Part shown: positions 1-10,769 of the stretch, piece by piece | Position numbering within the stretch: the stretch's first letter is position 1 | How the letters are laid out: each line of letters starts with the position of its first letter | DNA from: Sphaerotilus uruguayifluvii | Lineage (GTDB): Bacteria; Pseudomonadota; Gammaproteobacteria; Burkholderiales; Burkholderiaceae_C | Direction of reading: 5' to 3' | Assembly (NCBI RefSeq): GCF_013294065.1 | Contig: NZ_JABSNM010000001.1 | Span: 201,925-265,924 of the forward strand | DNA: 64,000 nt | Program-made: the position numbers and the translations under genes | Notes under the pieces: generated by a model | What the model was told of the DNA's origin: nothing | Database searches by the model: none | What the model saw: only the letters and a program-made list of their open reading frames with translations

Positions 1-563
1 GCCAGCGCATCGAGCAGGCTGGCCAGGCTGGGGGCGTCGGGCGCGTCCGGCGGCGCCCGGCGCTCGGCGCGGCGGGTGCGCAGCAGGCGGCCCAGGTCGA
101 GCGTGCGCCGCGCCAGCCAGGCCTGCAGGCCGGCGCTGCGCGGCCTCGCCGCCGGGCGCAGCGCCAGCAGGCCGTGCAGCACCGACAGCACGATCACCAC
201 GACGTTCCACAGCACCAGCGCCCAGACCGGCGGCGCCAGCAGGCTGATGCGGTGCGCGGGGCCGAGCGCGTCGGCCACCAGCCCGAGCATCAGGCCCAGG
301 CCGAGCGCGGCCGGCATCCAGCGCCCGCGCCACGGCGGCCGCGCCAGCCAGTCGCGCACATGCGACTCGCGCGGACCCAGCCGGCGCAGCGCCGCCTCGG
401 CGCGGCGTGCGAGGAAGCGCTCGGGCGTGTCGTCGGCAGGCGCTTCCTCGAGCGCGACGCGCGAGGCCCAGCGGCGGTCGTCCTCGCCCCACAGCGGATG
501 CGCGGGGCGGGCGGTCTCGAAGGCGCGCAGCAGCAGCACCCGTCGGGCGTTCGTCTCGTCCAT
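1..563 (-). CDS. DUF2868-family membrane protein (3' end outside window)
   Basis: A reading frame runs leftward from the ATG at 563 and stays open to the window edge, giving 187 codons. It begins MDETNARRVLLLRAFETARP, resembling the start of DUF2868 proteins of Burkholderiales. Residues about 80-100 and 108-132 are hydrophobic and likely form two membrane segments; the second contains the W-x-L-x-L-W-N stretch. The function of the family is unknown; in relatives it is often followed by a DUF3482 GTPase gene, which would lie left of this window. The next gene is divergent. The family assignment is moderate because the C-terminal half is missing. Confidence 0.6.
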   Translation of the reverse strand, partial: MDETNARRVLLLRAFETARPAHPLWGEDDRRWASRVALEEAPADDTPERFLARRAEAALRRLGPRESHVRDWLARPPWRGRWMPAALGLGLMLGLVADALGPAHRISLLAPPVWALVLWNVVVIVLSVLHGLLALRPAARPRSAGLQAWLARRTLDLGRLLRTRRAERRAPPDAPDAPSLASLLDAL

Positions 564-669
564 GGCGGGTGACTTTAGCGTGTGCGCGGCGTCAGGCCCC
601 CGACCCGGGCACGGGGCTACCATGACGGCAACGCTGCCCTTTCACCGTCCTGCCGAGGATCCCGACGAC

Positions 670-1659
670 ATGACCGACCCGCAAGCCCGTCCTTCCCGCC
701 GCTCCGTCCTGGCCACCGGGGCCGCGGCGCTCGCCGCCGCCGCCTGGCCGGCCGCCCGAGCCGACAGCCGCACGATCCGGCTGCTGGTCGGATTCCCTGC
801 CGGCGGCGGCACCGATGCCATCGCCCGGCTGCTGGCCGAGCGGCTGCACGAGGTGCTCGGCCAGCAGGTCATCGTCGAGAACAAGCCCGGCGCCGGCGGC
901 CAGCTCGCCGCGCAGGCGCTCAAGACGGCCGCGCCCGACGGCACCACCTTCTTCCTCAGCCACGACCACACCATCTCGATCCTGCCGCTGGTGTCGCGCC
1001 ATCCCGGCTTCGATCCGGCGAAGGACTTCGTGCCGGTGGCCGGCTTCGCCGACTTCGTCAACGCGCTGGCGCTGTCGGACGCCACGCCGGCCAGGAGCCT
1101 GCGCGAGTACGTCGACTGGGTGCGCGGCCCCGGCCAGGGCAAGGGCGCGATCGGCGTGCCGGCGCCGGCCTCGGTGCCGGAATTCCTGGTCAAGGTGATC
1201 GGCGACAAGTACGGCCTGGACCTGGTGGCCGCGCCCTACCGCGGCAGCGCGCCGATGATCACCGACCTGCTCGGCCGCCAGATCGCCGCCGGCGTCGGCT
1301 CGATTCCCGACTTCATCGAGAACCACCGCGCCGGCCGGCTGAAGGTGGTCGCGGTGCTGGGCGGACGGCGCCAGGCGGCGCTGCCGGAGGTGCCGACCTT
1401 CGCCGAGCTGGGTCTGGCAGGCTTCGAGGACATGCCCTACTACGGCGTGTTCGCGCCGGCGGGCACGCCGGCGGACGTGCGCGAGCGCTTCGCCGCGGCG
1501 CTGGCGCGGGTGATCTCGCAGCGCGAGGTGCATGCGCGGCTGACCGCGATGGGCCTGAGCGTGGGCTTCAGCGACGGCCCGAAGCTGGCCGCGCGCGAGC
1601 AGGCCTACCGCGCGACCTGGGCGCGCATCATCCGCGCCAGCGGCTTCCAGCCGCAGTGA
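670..1659 (+). CDS. Bug-family (TctC-like) periplasmic solute-binding protein
   Basis: This 329-residue protein has an N-terminal export signal with paired arginines (RRSVLATG, about residues 10-17) and an Ala-rich core ending near ARA, so Tat or Sec export is likely. The mature part starts RTIRLLVGFPAGGGTDAIAR, the signature of Bug/TctC binding proteins that trap small carboxylates; the PGAGG and SHDHTISI segments also fit. No TctA/TctB membrane genes are adjacent, which is usual for the many orphan Bug proteins of Burkholderiales. The ligand cannot be told. An in-frame ATG at 622 would add 16 residues in front of the signal peptide; 670 is preferred because it puts the signal at the N-terminus. 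Confidence 0.85.
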   Translation: MTDPQARPSRRSVLATGAAALAAAAWPAARADSRTIRLLVGFPAGGGTDAIARLLAERLHEVLGQQVIVENKPGAGGQLAAQALKTAAPDGTTFFLSHDHTISILPLVSRHPGFDPAKDFVPVAGFADFVNALALSDATPARSLREYVDWVRGPGQGKGAIGVPAPASVPEFLVKVIGDKYGLDLVAAPYRGSAPMITDLLGRQIAAGVGSIPDFIENHRAGRLKVVAVLGGRRQAALPEVPTFAELGLAGFEDMPYYGVFAPAGTPADVRERFAAALARVISQREVHARLTAMGLSVGFSDGPKLAAREQAYRATWARIIRASGFQPQ

Positions 1660-1720
1660 CGCTCAAGTCGGCGCCTGCGGCGGCCGATCTTTCTCCGGTC
1701 CGGCGGATCGTGTCGTCCCG

Positions 1721-1740
1721 CCGGCGTCGTCCGCCGGAGG
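1721..1740 (+). promoter_or_regulatory. Hairpin overlapping the Shine-Dalgarno site of the REC-HD-GYP gene
   Basis: CCGGCG (1721-1726) and CGCCGG (1732-1737) can pair around a 5-base loop. The GGAGG Shine-Dalgarno sequence at 1736-1740 starts inside the right arm, 4 bases before the ATG at 1745, so the hairpin could limit ribosome access. In DNA this rich in G and C such a stem may arise by chance. Confidence 0.25.
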
Positions 1741-1744
1741 AAGC

Positions 1745-2811
1745 ATGCAGATCGTCATCGTCGATGACAACCGGGTCAACGTCGCGCTGCTGAAGGCGCT
1801 GGCACGCCAGCTCTCGGACGTGCCCAGCGTCGACTTCACCGATCCGGTGCCGGCGCTGCAGTGGTGCCTGACGAACGACTTCGACCTGCTGCTGCTCGAC
1901 TACATGATGCCGGTGATCGACGGCCTGTCCTTCCTCGAGCAGCTGCGCCTGCATCCGGGCAAGGCCGACGTGCCGATCCTGATGATCACCGCCAGCCACG
2001 AGGCGCAGGTGCGCTACGACGCGCTGGCGCGCGGGGCCAGCGACTTCCTGACCAAGCCGGTGGACCGGCCCGAGTTCATGGCGCGGGCGCGCAACATGCT
2101 GGCGCTGCGGCGCAGCCAGAAGGCGCTGGCCGAGCGGGCCGCGACGCTGGCCGAGGAGGTCGAGCGCGCCACCCGCCTGATCGCCGAGCGCGAGTACGAC
2201 ACCATCCTGCGGCTGTCGCGCGCGGCCGAATACCGCGATCCCGAGACCGGCCTGCATCTGGTGCGCATGGCGCTGTATTCGCGGCTGATCGCGCGCCAGC
2301 TCGGCCTGCCGGAGGCGATGCTGGAGATGCTGCACCGCGCCGCGCCGATGCACGACATCGGCAAGGTCGGCACGCCCGACCACATCCTGCTGAAACCCGG
2401 CCGGCTCGACGACCGGGAGATGGCGATCATGCGCGAGCATGCCGCCATCGGCTACCAGATCCTGCGCGACAGTCCCTCGCCGCTGCTGCGCATGGCCGCG
2501 GTCATCGCGCACAGCCACCACGAGAAGTTCGACGGCAGCGGCTATCCGCAGGGCCTGCGCGGCGAGTCGATCCCGCTGGTCGGGCGCGTCGTCGCGGTGG
2601 CCGACGTCTTCGATGCGCTGACCTCGAAGCGGCCGTACAAGAAGGCCTGGCCGCTCGATGAGGCGCGCACCTTCCTGATCGACAACGCCGGCAGCCATTT
2701 CGACCCGGACTGCGTCGAGGCGCTGCTGTCGGCGTGGGACGAGGTCACCGCGATCCACGACCGCCACCAGGACGAGTGCGTCGAGCCGCCGCCCGCGCCG
2801 GTCGCCGCGGC

Positions 2812-2815
<4 letters not shown>
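1745..2815 (+). CDS. Two-component response regulator, REC plus HD-GYP domain
   Basis: The 356-residue protein has an N-terminal receiver domain (about 1-120; acidic pair D7-D8, phospho-acceptor D52 in LLLDYMMP, conserved K104) and a C-terminal HD-GYP domain (about 150-340). The latter keeps MHDIGK (H203-D204), the HHE motif (258-260) and DGSGYP (GYP 266-268), so it should be an active cyclic-di-GMP phosphodiesterase of the RpfG type. The stop codon overlaps the ATG of the downstream histidine kinase (ATGA), implying translational coupling and a cognate pair. A good Shine-Dalgarno site (GGAGG) precedes the ATG. The proximity of pel genes suggests, but does not show, that it lowers the cyclic-di-GMP sensed by PelD. 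Confidence 0.9.
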
Positions 2816-4762
<1,947 letters not shown>

Positions 4763-4776
<14 letters not shown>

Positions 4777-6130
4777 AGGTCTCGTACTCGAGCCGGTGCA
4801 GCCGCGACTCCAGCGCCAGCATCGCGACGAAGACGGTGATCATCATCGCCAGCGCGACGCCGTAGCCGTAGTAGGCCGCACCGAGCTGCAGCGTCAGCCA
4901 CGACAGCCCGGTGTTGAGCGCCAGCAGCAGCACGGTCAGCCCGAGCACGACACGGCGCCGGTCGAGGTAGAAGAAGATGTTGAGCAGGCCCAGCAGCACC
5001 ACCTGCAGGCTGGCGGCGACGACATCGAGGTAGAGCAGCGGCAGGTACAGGTGCGAGATGCCGATCCAGTCGAGCACCCGCGGGGCCAGCACCATCACCA
5101 GCACCGTGGTGATGCCCTGGATCTTCAGGATCTCGTACAGGCCCTGGCGGATCGTGAAGACCATCTCGTCGCGCAGGTGGCGGATCTGGTCGAGCGAGCC
5201 GCCCTCGCGCACCGCGTCGAAGAAGCGCTCGTAGTACTCGACGAAGTCGGTCTCGATGCGCACCAGGAACACCGCCATGCCGGGAATGATCGCCAGGTAG
5301 GCCAGGAAGGCCGGCAGGTCGTAGATGATCGAGGCGCGCAGCGGGCCGATGATGGGCTGGCTGACCTCCGGCGAGAGCCAGAACACCAGCTTGTCGGCCC
5401 AGACGCCGAGGTTGTAGAGCACGCCGACCCAGACCAGCGTGCCGTACATCGCGCCGCGGCGCAGGAAGGCGAACGCGATCATGCGCTCGGTCGGCAGCGT
5501 GCGCAGCACCATCATCAGCATGCCCGCCAGCAGCACGAACTGGCCCAGCACGAAGCCGCCGAGCAGGCCCTCCAGGCCGAAGCGGCGCAGCCCCAGCGAG
5601 GCCAGCACCGTCACGCCGTAGCCGAGCAGGAACAGCAGCACGATCGCCCCGTACTGCTTCATGCCCGACAGGAAGATCGTCGTCAGCCAGATGCCGCCCA
5701 GCACCGCCAGCCCGCTGCCGATCAGCACCCGCAGCAGGTTGCCCTGGCCGGGAAAGAGCAGCGCCGCGGCCAGCAGCCCCAGCGTGCCGCAGCCCGCCAG
5801 CACCAGCAGCAGCGCGCCGAGAAAGTTCGGCACGATCAGGTCGCGGCGGCGCTCGAACAGCCGATCGGCGACCCAGCGGGTGAAGGAGAGCTGGATCGGT
5901 CCGGTCAGCACCAGCGAGCACAGGATCAGCCAGGTCACCATGACCTGGAAGCGGGTGACCTCGCGGTCGGCCGCCGAGCCGGCGGCGATCATGCCGACGA
6001 GCAGGATGCCGACGATCGACAGCACCCACGGACCGGAGCTGATCACGCCGGCATAGGCGTAGGCCTTGAGCAGGCCGGCGTAGCTGTCGCGCTGCAGCAG
6101 CTTTCTCAGCTCGAAGCCGATGCCTGCCAT
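4763..6130 (-). CDS. pelG: PelG, inner-membrane polysaccharide transporter
   Basis: The 455-residue protein starts MAGIGFELRKLLQRDSYAG, the characteristic PelG N-terminus, and is composed almost entirely of hydrophobic segments (about 12). PelG belongs to the MOP/MATE flippase superfamily and, with PelD, PelE and PelF, forms the inner-membrane complex that polymerises and moves Pel across the cytoplasmic membrane. Its length matches the Pseudomonas homologue. It is the last gene of the operon and its start lies inside the end of pelF (25-base overlap), so it should be translationally coupled. The frame is open far upstream, but that stretch is the antisense-like shadow of pelF. Confidence 0.93.
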
Positions 6131-7671
6131 GTCAGGGCCCTTTCGTAGACCGCCCGGTAGCGACCGAGCATGAGTTCGAGCGAGTAGTGGCGGCGGGTGC
6201 GCGCCGCGCCGGCGGCGCTGGCGCGCTCCCAGGCCTCGCGGTCGCACAGCAGCTCGACCGCGGCGTCGGCCAGCGCGACCGGATCGGCCAGGCCGACGAC
6301 CCGTCCGGCCAGGCCGGTGGCGCGGTCCTCGTCGTCGAGGCCGCCCTCGACGAGCTGGCGGCACGAGCCGACATCGGTGGTGACCGCGGGCACGCCGGCG
6401 GCGAAGCCCTCCAGCAGCACCAGCGGCAGCGCCTCGCTGATCGACGACAGCACCACCAGCCCGACCTGCGGCAGCAGCTCGTCCAGGCGGCGGAAGCCCA
6501 GGAAGCGCACGCGGTCCTGCAGGCCGAGGCTGGCGGCGAGCTGGCGGCACTCCTCGGCGTAGCCGGGATCCTCGTCCTCGGGGCCGGCGATCCAGCCCTC
6601 GGCCTCGGGCAGGCGGTTGACCACGCTGCGCATCGCGCGGATGAAGGTCTTGACGTCCTTGATCGGCACCACGCGCCCGATCAGGCACAGCACCGGCGGC
6701 GGATCGGCCGGGCGCAGCGCGCGCAGCGGCTCGAAGCGCTCCAGCGAGATGCCGTTCGGGATGGTCGAGGTGCGTGCGGCCATCGCGCCGTCGGCGATCT
6801 GGCGCTGCCGGTTGGCCTCGTACAGCGCGATGATCTGGTCGCTGGCGTCGTAGCAGGCGCGGCCGATGCCCTGGAAGAAGCGGATCCACAGCTCGCGGAA
6901 GTAGCCCAGCTCGGTCAGGTCGCGCTGCAGCACCGAGCGGTTGTCGGAGATCCAGCGCGCCGAGAACAGGTCGATGCTGCGCTCCTTGGTGTAGATGCCG
7001 TGCTCGGACAGCACCAGCGAGCGCTGCCAGCGCCGCTTGCACATCGCGCCGAGCAGCCCGGCGTAGCCGGTCGAGGCGCTGTGGAAGGCGCGCACCGGGA
7101 TCATCGACTCGGCGATCTGGCGCAGCCGCCACAGCGGTGCGTGCATCGTGCGCACCGTCCAGAAGTAGTCGACGAAGGACGGGTCGGTGCAGTGCGCCTC
7201 GTACTGCTCGCAGATGTGCTGCCAGGCCTGGTCGCCGCGCAGGAAGTGCGCCTGGCCGAGCGTGTCGCCGAAGCGGTCGACGACGGCGCCGAACAGCGCC
7301 TGCGCGCTGTCCGGATCGGACTCCGGATCGCGCCAGTGCTCGTGCAGCCGGCGCACCGCGGCGAAGGCCTGCGGGTCGGTGCGCACCGTGCGCTGCGGCG
7401 GGCGCCAGCCTTCCTCGTCCTCGAACAGGTAGTGGGCCTCGACATGGACCAGGTTGGGCGGCAGCGTGTAGCGCACCGGGCCGTAGTCCTGGCGGCGCGA
7501 GCCCAGGAAGATCACCGCGAAGCGCAGCTCCGGGAAGCCGGAGACGATCTGGTGGATCCAGCTGGAGACGCCGCCGGCGACGTAGGGGTAGGTGCCCTCG
7601 AGCAGCAGCGCGATGTCGGCCGACTCGGCACGCGGCAGGGCCGGTGCGGACGGTGCGGTCGTTTCGGTCAA
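6106..7671 (-). CDS. pelF: PelF, cytoplasmic glycosyltransferase (GT4)
   Basis: A 521-residue soluble glycosyltransferase that builds the Pel chain from UDP-sugars. The N-terminal Rossmann half carries ALLLEGTYPYVAGGVSSW, typical of PelF, and the C-terminal half has the GT4 motif E-x7-E (E413 and E421) in SEALPLVLLEGFAAGVP. The start is taken as the TTG at 7671: GGGAG lies 7 bases upstream, and the codon overlaps the TGA of pelE (TTGA). No better ATG is present near the conserved N-terminus. Its 3' end overlaps pelG. Confidence 0.93.
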   Translation of the reverse strand: MTETTAPSAPALPRAESADIALLLEGTYPYVAGGVSSWIHQIVSGFPELRFAVIFLGSRRQDYGPVRYTLPPNLVHVEAHYLFEDEEGWRPPQRTVRTDPQAFAAVRRLHEHWRDPESDPDSAQALFGAVVDRFGDTLGQAHFLRGDQAWQHICEQYEAHCTDPSFVDYFWTVRTMHAPLWRLRQIAESMIPVRAFHSASTGYAGLLGAMCKRRWQRSLVLSEHGIYTKERSIDLFSARWISDNRSVLQRDLTELGYFRELWIRFFQGIGRACYDASDQIIALYEANRQRQIADGAMAARTSTIPNGISLERFEPLRALRPADPPPVLCLIGRVVPIKDVKTFIRAMRSVVNRLPEAEGWIAGPEDEDPGYAEECRQLAASLGLQDRVRFLGFRRLDELLPQVGLVVLSSISEALPLVLLEGFAAGVPAVTTDVGSCRQLVEGGLDDEDRATGLAGRVVGLADPVALADAAVELLCDREAWERASAAGAARTRRHYSLELMLGRYRAVYERALTWQASASS

Positions 7672-8744
7672 GTCGGATCTCCCGCAGGACTGGCGGCGGA
7701 CGAAGGAGCATGCCAGTAGCGCACCAGCGCCGCCATGCGCGGCGTGACGCTGGCCGGATCGATGCGGCGCATCTCCTCGCGCACCGCCTGCCAGTCGCGC
7801 CGCGAGAAGGCCATCTCGGCCAGGTAGGGGCGCACCCGCTGCGCCGGCAGGCCGAGCTCGGCGGCCTCGAGCAGGTCCTCGCGCGAGGCCGGGCCGTCGC
7901 CCTGCTCGAGGCGGATGCGCGCGCGCAGGTGGCGCAGGCCCGCGTCGTGCGGATCGGCCGCCAGCGCGGCCTCGACGTGGTACGCGGCCTGGGCCAGCGT
8001 GTGCTCGCGCACGTCGCCCTGCACCAGCGACTGGTAGACCAGCTCGTGGTTGAGCTCGGCGAGCTGGCGGTGCAGCTCGCCGCGGGTGGCGTCCAGGTCG
8101 ATCGGCTCGATGCGGCCGGGCAGCGTGATGCGGCCCAGCGGGCTGGCCTCGAGCGTGGCGAGGTGGCGCGACTGCGTCTCGATGCGCGCGCGCAGCGCCT
8201 TTTCCTGGCGGTCGAGCAGGCCGTAGGCGACCAGGCGCAGGTCCTCGACCGGATCGCGCAGCAGCCGGCGCAGCAGGTCGCCGGCGATGCGCGCCGGCTT
8301 GGCGGCGATGGCGTTGAGCGCGCGGCTGCGCAGCACCGCGGTGGCGTTGACGTCGATCAGCAGCTGGCGCACGCTCAGGCCGCGAAAGCGCCGCGCCGGC
8401 TCGGGAATCGACAGCTCGAACTGCGGCGGCGCCGCCAGCCGGAAGGTCTCGACCGGCACCTGCACCGGCGCCAGCCGCATCGCCAGCACCGCCAGCAGCA
8501 GCGCGATCGCCCCGAGCCCCGGCATGAAGAAGGCCAGCGCGGACAGCAGCGCCAGCACCGCGGTGCGCGGCGTGCGCAGCCGCGCCGGCAGCAGCGGCAG
8601 CAGCATCAGCGCCAGCAGCGCGCTGGCCGCGGCGTGCAGCGCCAGGAAGACCAGCAGCGCGCCGGTGGACGAGCCCGACAGCGCCAGCCGCCAGACCGCG
8701 GCCGACTCGAGCGCGATCGCGGCGGCGATCGCCGGCGCGCTCAT
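7668..8744 (-). CDS. pelE: PelE, inner-membrane protein with TPR region
   Basis: The 358-residue product has two hydrophobic stretches in the first 90 residues (about 10-50 and 62-85) followed by a soluble alpha-helical, TPR-like region containing A-A-L-A-A-D-P-H-D-A-G. Position between pelD and pelF, size and topology fit PelE, a scaffold of the Pel synthase complex that contacts PelD. Start and stop both overlap neighbours (ATGA with pelD at 8741-8744, TTGA with pelF). Sequence conservation of PelE is low in general, so synteny carries much of the call. Confidence 0.88.
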   Translation of the reverse strand: MSAPAIAAAIALESAAVWRLALSGSSTGALLVFLALHAAASALLALMLLPLLPARLRTPRTAVLALLSALAFFMPGLGAIALLLAVLAMRLAPVQVPVETFRLAAPPQFELSIPEPARRFRGLSVRQLLIDVNATAVLRSRALNAIAAKPARIAGDLLRRLLRDPVEDLRLVAYGLLDRQEKALRARIETQSRHLATLEASPLGRITLPGRIEPIDLDATRGELHRQLAELNHELVYQSLVQGDVREHTLAQAAYHVEAALAADPHDAGLRHLRARIRLEQGDGPASREDLLEAAELGLPAQRVRPYLAEMAFSRRDWQAVREEMRRIDPASVTPRMAALVRYWHAPSSAASPAGDPT

Positions 8745-10123
8745 GGCCGTGCTCCGGTGCTGCCCAGCAGCGTGCCCAGCGTGCGCGCCAGCGGCGCGTC
8801 GCCCAGCGTGACCGTCTCGGCGCGGATGCCCATCGAGGCCAGGTCGGCCTGCTCCTGCTCGGCCTCGCCCAGGCCCTGGCGCTGCGCCAGCCACAGCGCG
8901 ACGCTGCGCAGGTAGCCGTCGACCGCGGCGCGGCCGACCAGCGGCATCAGCGTGACCAGGCGCTCGCGTCCGCCCGCCAGGCTGCCCGGCCAGATCACGT
9001 CGGGCGTGCGCGCGCGCCGCTCGGCCCAGCGCCGCTGCGTCGCCGCGCGGGCCGGATCGTCGAAGTTCAGCACGACGATCTGGCTGGGAATGCGGAAGTC
9101 GCGCGCGATGCGGTCGAGCCGGCTGCATTCCTCGGCGAACTCGACCGGGCAGTCGGGCAGGTGGCGCAGCAGCTCGGGCACCTCGGCGCCGACCAGCGCC
9201 GCGTCCGAGAAGGCCGAGCACAGCACCGCCATCAGCTCCAGCGCCTCGTCGTGCAGCGCCAGGAAGGGCATGCGGCTGACCACCAGCAGCGCGTGCTCGC
9301 CCTGGCCGAGCGTCAGCGGCGCGGCCACCAGGTGGTCGGTGGCGGCCTCGTGCGCCGGCAGGTCCGACTGCAGGTGCGCCAGGCGCTGGTTCGCCAGCGC
9401 ATGGCGCACCAGCGGATCGTCCGGATGCACCGGCACGATCTGGCCGACATGGGCCAGCACCGGGCCGTCGGCCTGGCCGGACGGACCCAGCGCGAGCACC
9501 TGCGCGCTCTCGATCTGGCCGTGCACGCCCAGGAAGTCCAGGAAGGCTCGCGCCGCCCCCGGGCCGGAGAGCTCGCCGGCGAGCGAGCGCCGGCGCATGT
9601 CGCCCAGCGCCTGGCGCAGCGTCGAGGGCTGCAGCAGCAGGTCCTGCTCGAGCACGTCGTGCGAGCGCTGCACCATGAACAGCCGCTTGGTCACGCGCTC
9701 GATGCGGTCCTCCAGGTAGGCGTTGGCCTGCGCCAGGCGGCGGATGCGCGAGCGCCACAGGCCGCTGAACTCGCCGCAGGTCATCGTCAGCAGCAGGCCG
9801 CCGAGAAAGTGCAGCGACGGGAAGACCGCCTCGGGCGAGCCGCCCTGCAGCAGCCGCCAGGCCAGCAGCTCGATCAGCATCGAGGCCAGACCGGCGAGCA
9901 CGCCGTAGCGCAGCGCCACCAGGATCGGCGCGAACCAGCTCCACGGGATCGCGGCCTGGACCAGCAGCGGATCGCGCGGCGCGACCGCGTGGCCCAGCGC
10001 GATCACGCCGACGGTCATCACGACCACCTCGAGCGCGATCCAGGCCGGGCGGGTGCGGCTCGACACCAGCGCGTGCAGGCCGTCCTGCGCGGTCGCGTCG
10101 GCACTCAGGCGGGAGGCCAGCAT
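8741..10123 (-). CDS. pelD: PelD, cyclic-di-GMP receptor of the Pel system
   Basis: The 460-residue protein has four hydrophobic segments (about 28-120), a coiled-coil-like stretch (125-165), a GAF region (about 170-310) and a degenerate GGDEF region (about 320-450). It has no GGDEF active-site motif, but an RxxD inhibitory-site motif is present (RTPD, 372-375) with a further Arg 34 residues on (R406). In Pseudomonas aeruginosa PelD the corresponding R367xxD370 and R402 bind cyclic-di-GMP, at nearly the same spacing. PelD should therefore switch on Pel polymerisation after translation. The start lies 16 bases after the end of pelC. Confidence 0.93.
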   Translation of the reverse strand: MLASRLSADATAQDGLHALVSSRTRPAWIALEVVVMTVGVIALGHAVAPRDPLLVQAAIPWSWFAPILVALRYGVLAGLASMLIELLAWRLLQGGSPEAVFPSLHFLGGLLLTMTCGEFSGLWRSRIRRLAQANAYLEDRIERVTKRLFMVQRSHDVLEQDLLLQPSTLRQALGDMRRRSLAGELSGPGAARAFLDFLGVHGQIESAQVLALGPSGQADGPVLAHVGQIVPVHPDDPLVRHALANQRLAHLQSDLPAHEAATDHLVAAPLTLGQGEHALLVVSRMPFLALHDEALELMAVLCSAFSDAALVGAEVPELLRHLPDCPVEFAEECSRLDRIARDFRIPSQIVVLNFDDPARAATQRRWAERRARTPDVIWPGSLAGGRERLVTLMPLVGRAAVDGYLRSVALWLAQRQGLGEAEQEQADLASMGIRAETVTLGDAPLARTLGTLLGSTGARP

Positions 10124-10139
10124 GGCGTCGGCTCCCGGC

Positions 10140-10691
10140 TCAGCGCAGCGTCAGGTCGCCGAGGAGGTCGCGCATGAGCTTCTGCGCGACCGCCGACAGC
10201 GCCTCGCGGCTCCAGCCCGAGCGCGCGCCGGTGGCGGTCCAGACGACATCGCCCGACTGCAGGTCGATCACCTGCAGCACGACGCCGACCGCCGGCTCGC
10301 CGTCGACGCCGACCTTGTAGCGCCACTCGTCGACCGCGCCGGTCAGCGCGTAGCGGATGCCCTGCTCGGCGGCCCAGCGCTGCGAGTCGGCCTGCAGGCG
10401 GCGGTCGGGCAGGTCGCCCATCAGGTCGGCCCCGGCGCCGGCGGGCGGGCGCGCCAGCGCCTGCACGCCGCGCTGGCGCAGCAGCGACTCGAGAATGACC
10501 TCGGCGCGCAGGCCGGCCTGCGGCGTCTCGGTGTGGTTGGCCATCGGCAGGATGACCCAGCGCGCGCCGGCCTCGAGGGGTGCCGCGCTGCGGCTGCGGT
10601 CCATCACGCTGCAGCCGGTCGCCACCGCGGCCAGCAGCAGCGCCATCAGGACGCGGAGGAATCGGACGACGGAGAGCGGTTGCCTGGTCAT
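10140..10691 (-). CDS. pelC: PelC, outer-membrane lipoprotein
   Basis: The 183-residue precursor has a basic n-region, a hydrophobic core and a lipobox (AVATGC), giving a lipid-modified Cys at about residue 27. The mature part starts after a short linker with an ARWVILPMANHTETPQAG stretch typical of PelC. PelC forms a dodecameric ring in the periplasm that guides Pel toward the PelB pore. The ATG at 10691 is preceded by AGGAA at good spacing and puts the signal peptide at the N-terminus; a GTG 30 bases upstream is less likely. Confidence 0.9.
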   Translation of the reverse strand: MTRQPLSVVRFLRVLMALLLAAVATGCSVMDRSRSAAPLEAGARWVILPMANHTETPQAGLRAEVILESLLRQRGVQALARPPAGAGADLMGDLPDRRLQADSQRWAAEQGIRYALTGAVDEWRYKVGVDGEPAVGVVLQVIDLQSGDVVWTATGARSGWSREALSAVAQKLMRDLLGDLTLR

Positions 10692-10769
10692 GGTGAGGTT
10701 CCTGGTTTCTCGTTGCTTCACGGGTCGGTGCGGGGTGGGAGGGCGGGCGGCGCAGGCGGTGCTGGAAGG

